This document shows, in pieces, positions 52,901 through 63,218 of a stretch of DNA of 64,000 bases. Each line of letters starts with the position of its first letter. Within the stretch, counting starts at the first letter, position 1. Below the pieces are notes generated by a model. It did no database searches, was not told where the DNA came from, and saw only the letters and a list, made by a program, of their open reading frames with translations. Source of the DNA: Acanthochromis polyacanthus (Eukaryota; Chordata; Actinopteri; Pomacentridae); assembly GCF_021347895.1 (NCBI RefSeq), contig NC_067120.1, forward strand, positions 10,587,361-10,651,360, read 5' to 3'. A program made the position numbers and the translations under genes.

Positions 52901-54656
52901 TACAGGAAACGTGACATGAGCCGGTGGGGACAAAGATCAGAAAGAAGCAGTCATGGCTTTTGTGATCAAGCTCTACAGTTGGCAGCTGTCAGTGGACACA
53001 TGACCTCTTGAACTTCACGATGCTCTTGGAGAAGGGATGAGCTCTTGCAAACACTTATGTAGGGAATGAACTAGTTGAATATTGACATCTGTGACGCTGC
53101 GACCCAGAGACACAGACACTGGATATCCTCTTGGTCTGTTGTATGCCAGACTGCCATGTTCACCAGCATCCTCCCCCCACTAACGACTTAATCTGGCCTC
53201 CCCCACCACCAATGGTTGCAGCTACCTCATTAATGCCCAATCGTCCAGCTCGGGGACTATTGTCAGAGGGGGAGGGAGCCCATGCTTGAATTCCGCAAAG
53301 CAATTTGAATATGTAATGTGCCAGGCAAGATATAATCACCAAATCCTATTCAGTGATTAAAGCACACTTAAATTGCACTCACTTAACATTGCTTCACAGA
53401 AAGACTCACAAGCAGGTTAATCTGCTCTTCCTTCGACAGATGTTTCATTACATGTTTACATACAACATTTGTGCTTCGGACATATTTTGCACATTTTCCT
53501 GGATTAAACAAGAAAATAAATTCCCCCGCTTCTGTTCAGTTCCTGCATTTCAGATCTTTCATGTCTGCACAGACACAACAGGCATGGAGGCATGGGGGCT
53601 CCCTGGGGTTTGCCAGCTCCCCTACCTCCTCCCCCTCCCAGAACAAAGCTTCCCCAGTTGCAAGCCTGACCCAGTAACCTGGCTAGCAGCCTGGGGCGTA
53701 TAGCGTACCCTGTCTTAGGGCTTCCAGGGCCCGTGTGAGCACACAGGGCTAGCATTTGTGTACAGAGCAAAGTCACTTTCGTCAATGCAATCGGCTCTTG
53801 CGGGGATTAGAACAGCTCCTTTTAGACAGGGCCGATTGTGTGGTAAATGTGTAGTAGCCTAGCGGGCAGAGCTGGGGAGGGTGTAACACTGGCTCGGCTA
53901 ATCTGGCCGGACACAGGCATCTTTCTTTGCAGCCGCTTCACAGGAATGCCCTCTTACTCTCAGTACCAAGTTTTTTTTTCTTTTTTTGTAAGCTATGTAG
54001 CTCTGCATATACATATTTAGTGAAGGATATGTGACCCAACATAGTGCAACTAAGAACATGAATGACACCTTTCCCTCAGGCTGTGACTTCTGGTGCACTC
54101 ACAGCAGCCATACTCACCAAAATAAAAGCTGGCCAACAAACTCCACCGACTGTGCTACCACTAAAGGCATCCAATAATTTGGAAAATCACACAGCTGACT
54201 CTTCTTGGATGCAGCTTAATGCTTATCGGATACTTAGGAATCAAATAAGACGTCCAGAGGAACTGTCATGAGTGTGCTCCACGGCAAATCAGAACTAATT
54301 AGAGTGTTCAATTTCTGAGGCATTAGGGAGAGTATGCAAAACAACTTACCCCCTGGCTCCCCTTGAAGCAAATCGCCGGTTGATTTGATAGTGACGCCTG
54401 AGGAGAGAGAGAGAGAGAAAGAAACTGGTCACAGATTCACGAATCATGTTCATCCTTAATCTAATGGACAGCTCATACATTATGAGTGAAAAATATATTG
54501 CCATTGTTCCTGCTCTGTCTGTTGCATTTCTCCTCTAGATAGCTGTGATCTGGCTCGATGAAACATTCTCAGTAAACTTAAAATGCCACAATATTGACAC
54601 AGATGCTATTCCCCGAGGTTCACGGTTTCTCTAAAGAGAATTAGGTGTAATATGTG

Positions 54657-54704
<48 letters not shown>

Positions 54705-57072
54705 CAATCAATCAATCCATGACCTAATCGATAAACTTTTGTCATGCTGCTGAGTGAGTTTGAGCTGATTTCCCCTCTAAATGAATAAAGATCCCACAGG
54801 AAAGACAAAGCACCTTCTGGAACCAATTATATTTATTTAAAAAATGACTTTTTATCAGCCCTGTGTGTTGTAAAAACTGTACACCCCAAGCTCACAGTGT
54901 ACCTGGCTTTAGCATCTCAACATCCTGCTGTTTCCTCCTCCCTTCTGATAAAGAAATATTAAAATCGTTAAAAAAAATTCCTGCCTTTGAGGCAACATGA
55001 TACATGGTTAATAGATGGAAACTATTATCTGTGAAGTACAGCTGTGCATGTGATTGACAGCACTCTTAATTTATTATTAATGGTTTGGAGAAATGTCTTC
55101 CCTATTGAGGAGTATTGTTGTGATTTTCTTCATCACGCCTTAGCTTTTAATATTGAATGGAATAATAAATATTAAAGCACATAATGCCTGTTACAGATTA
55201 CACACACAGCCATAGGGCGAATTAAAGGTCCAGATTTAACCATTTTTATGGAGATTTAATCATAACGGAAGAGAAAGCAGCTTATCGTTAAAATGAGGTT
55301 TTAAAAGCTGTGGATGTTTATTAATTTGTTAAATTATTTACTGCCACAATTAGATGTTTACTACAATAGCCTTTATGATGGCATTATAGGTTGTTACTTG
55401 TAGTTTGTGAGTCTTAATAAAGCATTCACTAAGCCTTTATTCATTAGTTATTGACCAGTAACCATTTTTGGTAGCAACGTTAATGAAAATATGTTAATCC
55501 TCCTCCAGCTTTCAAACCACAACATGTTCATGAACATTATTACAACTGCAGACAACTGATGGCTTATTAGAGAGTTACACACTCATTAATGGATTGTCAA
55601 CACTTATAAATGCAACACCAAAAAAAACAAAAACAGCTAAAGCAACCTCAAAGTTGTTGATGTTGACTTAAACCTTATCTATAAAGCATTAGTAAATGGA
55701 TTATTAACCATCAGCAAAGTGACTGCTGCCACTGTCTCTGTCACTTTCCAAAAAAAATCCACTAAATTAATATGAAAATGAAAATATTGTATGATTTCAA
55801 TAAATCTTAAGTCAATTTTTAAACAAACATTTTCTGGCTTTTGGCATCTTGGGTGTGCATATATGTTGGTTTTGCAAGAAAAAGAAGAAGCCAGAAGGTG
55901 GCTTTGGTTTCAGAAATTGTGCTGAAACTGCTGGTCCTCAGAAACCTATTCATTTTTAAAGCAACTATTTTAATACAGTTATTTTTTAAGCTTTTAAAGA
56001 GTTCCACTTGTTATGACTTGTCAAGTGTGAATCTTTGCTGGCCTCTTATTGAGATTTTTTGGCTTTTAGGTTACTATCATGTTTGAAATTTTAAACATTT
56101 TCACTTAAATGTGACAATCACAGCTGCAGCTGCATAGTGACATGATTTCATGCACAAAACAAGTCTGTATTTCCTCTCCTCTTCCCGAACACAGGCACGA
56201 AAATCATAAATAAATCAGAATTAATAACAGCAGCTCCCTCAGGTTCCTGCAGGACAAGAATCCGCCACACCTCAGTGGGAGTCCAGCGGTCTAACATTTT
56301 AAATAAGTGTGTTTTCAGGGGTGGTCTTTCGGACTTGGAAAACTTTGGCAGTAACCTCTGTCCTGCCTGCTGTGGCCTGGAGGAAGCTGTCAGGCTGGAC
56401 GAGCTTACTCTGCTTCACAGACCAATGAGCTACGGAGATGGGCGGGCTTCCAGGCGTGTAAAGGGCAAAAACAACAATATACAAGAGCGCAGCAACAACT
56501 TACAGATCCGTGCCAACGAGCCCAAAACCCTGAACCAGCGACTCCCCTGCATCCAGGTCCAGTTTTATTACCATACTGTGGCGCACACGGAAATACATTT
56601 ATTTGTTTTGACGGCTCAGAAATTAAAAAAGAAAATCCAGAAGACACAACCAAATGAGCCTCCTCCTGCAGTCATAACTGTGGGACTGTCTTATCAAGCA
56701 CTGCTCTGGGAAAGACCATTTGGATAGACTAAATTATCTCGGTCTAATCTAATGGACCATAAAGGCAATAAAACAGTCTCCCGATTCAGAGGAGTCGGAA
56801 TAATTTGCTTGATAGCTTGTTCATTAATTTATTCCCGAGAGCGGAACAGGCAGAGGGGGAAAAATGCCTTTTTAGAAACATTTAATGACCGACAGTCATC
56901 TGCGCTCGCCCATAATCTAAACAATAAATTTCAGATGTAACGTAGGCTACATTAAAACAGCGCTCAGGGCACTATCACACACCCATGTCATATGCGAACT
57001 TTAATTCCTTTTGTTGTTTTTTTTCTTCGGGAGGATCTGGTAAACAAGCAGGAACTTAACCCGACCCGATTT

Positions 57073-57111
<39 letters not shown>

Positions 57112-57589
57112 TATTATTAAAAACAAAACAATTCCTCAGTCATTACGGAAGAATTCAATAAAATCCCTTCATTCATCAAAGTTCACAATAAACCCAGCTT
57201 CGCCTGCCTTCATCGGAGCCAGAATAAACTAACGCAGCTCACTATTTATCAGCCGTTTGCTCGATGACACATGATCGGCAAGTATTTTAAACTTTTTTTT
57301 TCTTTTCCTTTCCTACTGGGCAGAAGAAGCTCTGTTTCCAATACAGTTCCCCGGAGTTGGGAGGCGATTGGGGAGAAAAGAATATATAGATTTCAAGAAA
57401 AACAACAACCAAGAAAAAGCTGCAAAGTTACAAGCGTGATTTTTGTCTTACCTTCAGGTTCTGGTAAGCTTCGAGGGTCCGGATGGCAGTGTCAGTGAGT
57501 TTGACGTGGTACAGAGTTTGATTGGGGTTGTTTTTGTTGATTTTGCCACAGGAGAGCCCATACCGATGCTCCTGTCTCAGCGCTGCCAT
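31916..57589 (-). CDS. ell3: ELL-family RNA polymerase II elongation factor (ELL3-like), complete, twelve exons
   Basis: ELL proteins suppress RNA polymerase II pausing and are part of super and little elongation complexes in the nucleus. Minus-strand coding exons in order: 57589-57452, 54397-54350, 42283-42156, 41559-41405, 39145-38904, 38206-38082, 36653-36539, 35398-34942, 34451-34388, 33881-33710, 33604-33560, 32026-31916. Every border is AG/GT and the total is 1800 nt, with all phases joining in frame to give 599 residues. The N-terminal ELL domain begins [16 protein letters not shown] and includes SFDCIHQYV and [18 protein letters not shown] winged-helix part ([22 protein letters not shown] to QRDWPGY) spans about 195-270. 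A Lys-rich block ([15 protein letters not shown]) lies near 435. The occludin/ELL domain is about 485-596 and ends [21 protein letters not shown]. That ending and TREYK resemble remembered human ELL3 more than ELL or ELL2, but the full-length N-terminus resembles ELL/ELL2, so ELL remains possible. Confidence 0.92.
32028..32046. repeat. (GA)n tract forming the polypyrimidine tract of the last ELL intron
   Basis: On the minus strand this is CTCTCTCTCTCTCTCAG immediately before exon 12. The microsatellite is the 3' splice-site pyrimidine tract. Confidence 0.9.
32047..33559 (-). other. ELL intron 11
   Basis: A 1.5-kb intron. Apart from the GA tract and the dispersed repeat, it holds no recognisable element. 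The 92-codon plus-strand frame at 33130-33408 is AT-rich and hydrophobic without a family match. Confidence 0.6.
32594..33000 (+). repeat. Diverged dispersed repeat in ELL intron 11 (pairs with 49380-49785)
   Basis: It shares, in the same order and orientation, GCTC(T)TGTCACATTTTT, AAGTAGAGAGAACTCA, TAATGCCAT, TTTTTCCAAG.(G/A)CCCACAGGTG, CAATA.T.GGAAAA, CTATA.ATATTTT and TTGGTCACAGCT.AGTCA with the segment at 49380-49785. No terminal repeats or coding content were found. The family is unknown to me. Confidence 0.65.
33882..34941 (-). other. ELL introns 8 and 9 around exon 9
   Basis: The introns (33882-34387 and 34452-34941) flank the 64-nt exon 9. A short CA-like run lies at about 34468-34484. 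No other element is recognised. Confidence 0.6.
35528..36063. mobile_element. Non-autonomous DNA transposon (MITE-like) with inverted termini in ELL intron 7
   Basis: The left end reads TACACCAATCAGACATAACA then TTATGACCACCTGCC. The right end, read in reverse complement, is TACACTAATCGGCAACAACA then TTATGACCACTGACAGG. The termini are therefore inverted repeats of about 35 bp. The ends are flanked by or begin with TA, as in mariner-like insertions. The internal sequence has no intact transposase. Length is about 536 bp. It sits only 130 bp from exon 8. Confidence 0.85.
36654..41404 (-). other. ELL introns 4, 5 and 6
   Basis: Introns 36654-38081, 38207-38903 and 39146-41404 separate exons 7, 6, 5 and 4. 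They are AT-rich with no recognised coding sequence or named repeat. Confidence 0.55.
41681..41748. repeat. (CA)n/(CGCA)n microsatellite in ELL intron 3
   Basis: Runs of CA interrupted by CGCA and CAAA units. It is the source of the Thr/His and Val/Cys repeats seen in overlapping open frames, which are not genes. Confidence 0.95.
42509..42778. mobile_element. MITE-like element with TATCCCCC termini in ELL intron 2
   Basis: The left terminus is TATCCCCCGCCACATG. The right terminus, GTGGAGGTGGGGGATA, is its imperfect inverted repeat. Inside are AAGGGCCATAACTCTGTTAAA, AGCTACACACTAAATTTCG, a (CGGA)n-like stretch near 42700-42730 and CCACTTCGTGGAGGTGGGGG. The same block order is known from repeats in fish and invertebrate genomes. 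There is no coding capacity. Confidence 0.7.
42780..49375 (-). other. ELL intron 2, proximal part
   Basis: Long intron sequence with no recognised exon. It includes T runs (45060-45077), a purine-rich G/A patch at 48500-48570 and GC-richer islands near 43500-43800 and 47200-48100. I see no repeat family or RNA gene that I can name. Possible conserved non-coding elements cannot be judged from one species. Confidence 0.5.
49380..49785 (+). repeat. Diverged dispersed repeat in ELL intron 2 (pairs with 32594-33000)
   Basis: Second copy of the repeat described at 32594. Block order and orientation are conserved but many substitutions and short gaps separate the copies, so the pair is old. Confidence 0.65.
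49790..54345 (-). other. ELL intron 2, distal part
   Basis: AT-rich to mixed sequence with a short CA run near 51575-51600. Open frames on both strands are below 120 codons and lack family motifs or consistent splice borders. Confidence 0.5.
54401..54420. repeat. (GA)n tract forming the polypyrimidine tract before ELL exon 2
   Basis: On the minus strand it reads CTCTCTCTCTCCTCAG and then exon 2. This mirrors the arrangement before exon 12. Confidence 0.9.
54657..54717. repeat. (CAAT)n microsatellite in ELL intron 1
   Basis: About fifteen tandem CAAT units with one CAAA interruption near 54702. Confidence 0.97.
56275..56727 (+). other. 150-codon open frame antisense to ELL intron 1, doubtful
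   Basis: This is one of the longest uninterrupted frames in non-exonic sequence here (starts [12 protein letters not shown], ends LLWERPFG). It is followed by a second open frame at 56752-56940. Composition is Lys/Asn/Gln-rich with no domain, signal peptide or membrane segment. It lies about 0.9 kb inside the first ELL intron, in the CpG-richer zone near the ELL promoter, so antisense transcription is conceivable. No family is recognised, and a chance frame is more likely than a gene. Confidence 0.15.
57076..57108. repeat. (CT)n microsatellite in ELL intron 1
   Basis: A pure CT run of about 16 units near the promoter-proximal end of the intron. Confidence 0.95.
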
Positions 57590-57735
57590 TTCTACAACTG
57601 AAGCCTATTGGCGACATTCTGTCCGAAACGTCACCGGGGAGACGACGTGTGGGCGGGGCCAGCAGGCACACGCACACACGCCTGTCACGTATACGCTCAC
57701 GCAAACACACACATACACACACACACGGACACTTG
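57590..57735 (-). promoter_or_regulatory. ELL promoter and 5' UTR region
   Basis: Just upstream of the ELL start (57589) lie an inverted CCAAT box (ATTGG at 57607-57611), a CRE-like ACGTCAC (57628-57634), a second ACG-rich GACGACGTG and a GC box GGGCGGGG (57651-57658). CpG density is locally high. Beyond 57660 the sequence turns into CA/CGCA repeats to about 57726. The control role is inferred from motif type and position. Confidence 0.5.
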
Positions 57736-60700
57736 ACGCACAAGAGTAAATAAGTAAGAAACTGTTTAGCTTTCGCTTTCCAGGTCAGCATTCATTGGAC
57801 ATTTTGTTTCCAGTCTGTATTTATCTGCTCTCTGATCTATTCTGGCTCTCTGGGTTTGATCCAAGCTGCTTCTCCTCCAGCTGGATTTTAAGTAAATTCA
57901 CTCACACGCCACACACACACACCACACGCACACCACACACACCCCACACGTACAGCACACACACGAGGATGTATAAATACACTTGCAGACAAAAATAGCT
58001 GGCTTTATAGCGGCTACATTCATGTTTATTCATCTTTTACTCAAGTAAATGCACATAGGCATAAGGTTTGTTCCATCTCAAATTACTAGGGGTCATCTAA
58101 GTTGCTAGAGACTCCATTTATCACAAATCATATATATTTAAAAGGATACCTTTGAATTCTTTGAGATAATTTAGAAAAATAATGCCTATTTACCTACCTT
58201 TACCACATTTTTTGCACATTTAAGGCTGTGTTTGCATGACATTATCTTAGGAACTCTTCAGAATAAAGGTGCTTATTTTCACTGTTATTTCTCATCATGA
58301 CATCGATTCACAGTCTGCAATACTGGACAAGTACCGGTAGATCACATAATCTCAAATTATGGTTGAGAAAACATCCCATCTTCGAGCACACATCGACATT
58401 TCTGAACCATTTGTATTTGAATGCTACAACAATACAAAACAAAAGCATGTAGACAACTTTTTAAATATGACATTTTTGATTGCAATAATGAAAGAGAACT
58501 CACTGAGCAAGTATGACAGGTTGTACTTCAAATGCTAAAATGCCGGTGTCCCAGTAGCTCAACAGGTTGAGTGGGTGACCCATAAACAGGGGCTATAGTC
58601 CCTAAAGCATGGGTTTGAATCCAGCCCATAGCCCTTTGCTGCAGGTCCTACTCCCATTCTTCTCTCCACTGTGCCATATAATAAAGCTGAAAGAAAGTAA
58701 AATATTGTTAGACAGCCTAGTACAAGTAAAATAGAGTTCTGTCCTTTCAAAATACTTCTCCAAGTATAAATAAGAAAAGAAATATGGTCATGTTTTTTAT
58801 TTATTTTCAGACCAATTTCTGGCATGATAAGACATTACAGTGTCTTATATGCTTAATAGTTCCTAAGCTATTGTTGCTTTAACATAGTCTGTAATTTTCA
58901 TGTGCCAAAAAATGTGCTGAAACCGGGTCTACAGGGTTTGTTTTTTTTTTTAACAAAAAAGATCTAGGAAAGTATTTGATATAAAATAAAATGTATGTAT
59001 ATAAAATGTGTATGTTTATATCCATAATTTATGCTGTTCGAGGAGAAATTGTTCTAAACATCTGATGATTTGAGATGGAATGACCTTATAAACCTATAAA
59101 AGTAAACATCATTCAAGACGTCTTTTTCCTGAATGTTAGATGCAATTAGCTAAATTTTACATATTGTTGTTATCTACTTGAATTAGTTAAAGCTCAACAG
59201 ATGCTGGACATTTTTGGGGCTGATTTCAGGGAGCAGGGAATTTTGACATCCATATATCTGCTGATATTGTGTGTAAATATACATATAGTATGTTCAAGTT
59301 ATATTGAAACTTTCCAGCAATGTTTTTTTTTTCACAAACTAATTAGCAGTTTAGCATTAATACACCGCTTAACTCCACACTACCGTCTGTTTAGCTGTGA
59401 TGCATTCTCTGCTACATGTGCTGCAGACAGTGCTGAGAGTGTTGTAAACTGTGGAGTCGGGGTTGTTCTGCTGGACAAACTATAGATTGACATTTTGCTA
59501 CTTTCTAAATTACCGCACGCACCTTTTCCTGCCCTATATTCTGTTAGAGAAGGTTTTCATATGCCGTATACTGGATAATGTCTATGCAAATACTGATATA
59601 TTAGTGATAAGTCAATAATGTTCAATGACACTGGCCAACTGAAATATCGTTCAGACTTTTGTTATTGTATCTATAAAATGTTAGAGAACAGCAAAAAAAT
59701 AACCATTGCAAACTTTCTAAAGCCAAAAGTGACATAAGAATTCAAATAGCTTTGCCCAACCAACAGTTAATGTTAATTGTAAATTCAGTTTATTCGAAAA
59801 AAAAAAGACGAAGAAATTTGAGGAGCTGCAACCAATTTTTTTGCTTGAAATTTGGCTAAAATGATCAATTATCCTGACAGATGCAGAAGAATTAAGAGTA
59901 TTAAATTATGTCTTACATGTTAATGTTTAAGCACTATTTTAATAAGTTGATTAATTAAATGTTTATTGTTTTGAGTAGTTGAGTCTATGATAATGCAGCA
60001 TAGCTTTTAAAGCTCATGTGTTTTGGATGGAAATAATGATCTGAAATGTAAATATTACTGTCAGTTCAGTCATAAGGACAGTATTTTCCTCTGGCATAAA
60101 ATGAGAGAACTTAAGTAACGTGAAAGAATCTCACAATGGTATCAGGCAGTACTCAGAAACAATAGACTCCCAACAAATCCCTTGAAAGGACACAATTCTA
60201 CTCACAATAAACACTTTTTGTCTTTGTGTCAGTGAAATTAAATGACAAATATTGAATTAGAATCATTTTAATCCCCGTTTGACAACATCCTTTGGCTGTG
60301 GATTAAACAGGGGCTTCATTTTCAGTAGAGCAGTTTTTATTAACGATACAGCTCTCGGGATGTTGATGTCTAAATATTATTAGTCTCACATTAGATTAGT
60401 TGTCAGACTGCTGTGTTGATGTTCCCTTTTAAACTGTATGTTTACTTCTGAGATTGAAAACATGATTTAAAGGCACTTTGCATGGAGCCATACACATGAT
60501 GTTGCTTTGGTGAAACGTAAAAGAATAACTTAGTTTGCAGTGGTGCGTCAGTGAAACAAATGGGTAATATTTTCTGGCCTGTTTCTGCACAATTACTACT
60601 AAGAGCCTCTTGACATATTAATCAGTGTTACCACAAATTATCACTAATTATATCAACCTCTGTGAACAAGCGCATGGTGCTGGAGGAGTTTAGCTGTTGA

Positions 60701-61668
60701 TTATTTTCTTAGTTAGTTTAAAGCAAATGTGAATCTCACTTTTCCTAGAAATGACCCATTTCTGTCTAGTTTAACATCCCAACACACTATAAATGGTTGT
60801 ACATCCTAATTCTAGTCTGAATGTGATACTGACTGCAGGTGCAGATGCAAATTCCTGGTTAAATATTTCAAATACCAATGTGTTTTAAAGCTCAAATGGA
60901 TTTGCTTTTTCTGTAATCGTGACAGAAACAAACATCACATAAAAGCTGTGATAGGTTAAAGAACACTGCATTTGTTGGTGGGTTTTTTAGGAATATGTAT
61001 GAATTCACCCAAACTGATTATATAAACAGTAATCCGGTGTCAACGCTACAGCCTGTGGGTTATTATAGCTCGTCTGCGGCTCTCGTGGCACTTCTTAAAA
61101 AGTGAGAATAAAAATCTTCCAGTGTGTCTCGAGGTAAATTAAGTTAGAGCTCACATGTCCTGAGATCTTATTGGTAGATATTGCATTCATGGAAACTGCA
61201 TTATGGGGCACGACGGTGAAGTCATTAAGAAGCTTACAGACGTTCTAGCAGATTAGGTTTTTCTCTTCTAATCCTGTAGATTACCACTGCACATGCCTGC
61301 TGGCCGAGAGTGCTTCGTTGCGCTGCACAGTTTCTTTACATTGATCATTTTTTTGTTGCTGCCACAACACCGAACGCCGTCGACGAAGAGGGATACAAGC
61401 AGGAGAGCGAAGGAGAGGTCAAAGTGCAGCAGAACTACAGAGGGAAAACAAAGCCGCAGGCGGGACGAAGCTTGAAAAAAAACCTAGATGAGGAAAGGAT
61501 TTAGGGATATGCTCTGAGTTGGATTTACTGAAACACAACATGGATTTTTGTAAATATTACATCATGGAGATATTTTTGTCTGTTGACAGGGTATAGGTGG
61601 CAGACAAAACTACTAACGTCCATCTAAGTGGAACATTGGCTGACCAAAGAGGATCATCTCTTTTGCAG
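57736..61668. other. Divergent intergenic region between ELL and the FKBP8-like gene
   Basis: AT-rich sequence with a CA/CACAC microsatellite at 57905-57966 and the short SINE at 58543. The stretch 61290-61500 is richer in CpG and purines and may be a 5' untranslated exon of the FKBP8-like gene, since a 3' splice acceptor (CTCTTTTGCAG) ends at 61668. Confidence 0.4.
58543..58690 (+). repeat. Short tRNA-like SINE
   Basis: The sequence GGTGTCCCAGTAGCTCAACAGG resembles a tRNA 5' end with box A. GGGTTTGAATCCAGCCC at 58610-58626 resembles box B and the T arm. A short body ending AATAAAGCTGAAAGAAAG follows. It differs from the SINE at 9344. It is a retroposon, not a functional tRNA, because the intervening arm does not fold like a tRNA. 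Confidence 0.6.
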
Positions 61669-61706
61669 ACTAATGCAAATGGTGTCCACCACTTTTCTGG
61701 AGTGAA

Positions 61707-63218
61707 ATGGAGACAGAGCCATGTTGTGAGGAGCATAAGGACTCTGCAGCGGAGTCTATAGAGCCTGAGGTAAAAGAGGCAGATTCAGAGCCTGCTAACA
61801 GGGAACGTCTCAATGAGTTGTCCCATGGGCCTGCAGAGGAAGGAGAGGAGCTGTGTGGGAAAGAGCAGGCTGAAACGGAGAGCTGTGCAGGGAAGAGTGA
61901 AAATACGGAGATAAAAAGCCCCTCTGATCCTGGGGGAGAGAGTGGAGGGACAGAACTGAAGGAACGGAGGAAACTGAAGAAAACAAACAGTTGGAAGATG
62001 GTACGATTCCAAGATCCATCGGAGGATGACGATGTTTCGGAGAGGGACAGCTCATCAGAGAGTCTGTTTCCAGATTATGCAATAAAGGAGTGGACCTCTG
62101 CAACCTTTGAGGAGCTGTTCATGGCAGAAGACTGGAAGGACATCACAGGTGAGGCTACATCAGGCAGCAGCGTGTGGTAAAAATGATTTCTAATTTACAG
62201 TAACTTATGATGTAATTTTGTATTGAAACCTTTACAAAAAACTAGAAAAGCAACCAATATGTGCCTGAGAACCAGCTTTCTGTGTTGTGGCTGTTTCTGA
62301 GGATGAGCAGATTAACCCTGCTTCCTCCGGCATGACCTTGTTTCTTTCCTCACACAGACGACCGGCTGTTGAGGAAGAAGGTGCTGAAGTGTGGGACCCT
62401 GCAGGCCCCACATCCCACCTGGGGCCAGGAGGTGACTGTGAAGATGCAGTGTGTCCTGGAGGACCGCACTGTGGTGGAGAAGGACTGCAAGCTCGTCTTT
62501 GTTATCGGGGAGGGAGATGTAAACCAGGTGAAAGCTCTTAACCTGTAAGGGGATAGTTCTCTGCAGCAGTAAGTCTTTGTATAACATCACAGTGGTGAAC
62601 AGAAATGGCAACAGCGGGTCAGCAATACTTGCTGGTGCCTCTATGGCTCTATTAGCTGGCGTATTTGCCATGTTAGCATCTTATTCGTGTGCTAGGTTGC
62701 TAAAATTGGCTGATTGTTACAAAACACAAAGTGAAGCTGATGCTGATGGGAAGTTATTAGCTGTGCAAGTATTTCATCATAAACTAAAATAATGGAAAAA
62801 TGAACATTTGAAGCTGTTTTTTAAAGTTACTCCAAGTTATTCTGAGCTGAATTTAGTGGTCATTGTCATCCTAATCATGACCAAACAGATTCAGAGGTCT
62901 ACCATTAAAACTACAGCTCAACCTCTGATAACACAATAATCCATTCTGGACCAAAGTAGCAGACTGATCCATCGACTGGCATAACCATTCCTAAAGCGAC
63001 ACATAACTAAAAACATGTTTATGTGCTTGAAACTTGGAATTCACCGTTTTATTTTTTAGTTGACACAGAAACGCTCAGGTTAAAAATGGCAGATAAAGCA
63101 GAAAAAAACTTGCTTTTTGTCATGTGCAGGCCCTGGAGGAGTGTGTCATGTCCATGCAGAAGGGTGAGATCACATTACTGCTGGCAGATTCACAGTACGC
63201 CTATGGACTTCTGGGAAG
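61707..63218 (+). CDS. FKBP8-like peptidyl-prolyl isomerase family protein (possibly fkbp16), first three coding exons
   Basis: FKBP8 relatives are membrane-anchored immunophilins with an FKBP domain and TPR repeats that bind Hsp90 and Bcl-2 family proteins. Visible exons are 61707-62148, 62358-62527 and 63130-63218, with GT/AG borders and split codon G+AC. The gene continues beyond the window, so the TPR and anchor parts are not seen. About 110 acidic, Glu/Ser-rich residues come first, then a basic KKTNSWKMVRFQDPSEDDDV block, EEWTS-type sequence, LFMAEDWKDITDDRLLRKKVL and the FKBP fold (GQEVTVKMQC, VFVIGEGDVNQALEECV, ADSQYAYG). In canonical FKBPs a Trp follows the VIxG motif; here the position is Leu, as in FKBP8. 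A 5' untranslated segment likely starts at 61669. The N-terminus is unlike FKBP8 proper, which suggests the fish paralogue. Confidence 0.85.
62528..63129 (+). other. Intron 2 of the FKBP8-like gene
   Basis: A 602-bp intron between GTGAAA and ATGTGCAG. No element is recognised. Confidence 0.7.

Noticed and set aside
58555..58630. tRNA gene
   Set aside because: A tRNA-like head is present, but the anticodon and acceptor arms do not pair and a SINE body with tail follows.
61293..61504. Short overlapping frames before the FKBP8-like gene as separate proteins
   Set aside because: They are small, lysine/arginine-rich and overlapping. The region fits a 5' untranslated exon or promoter better.
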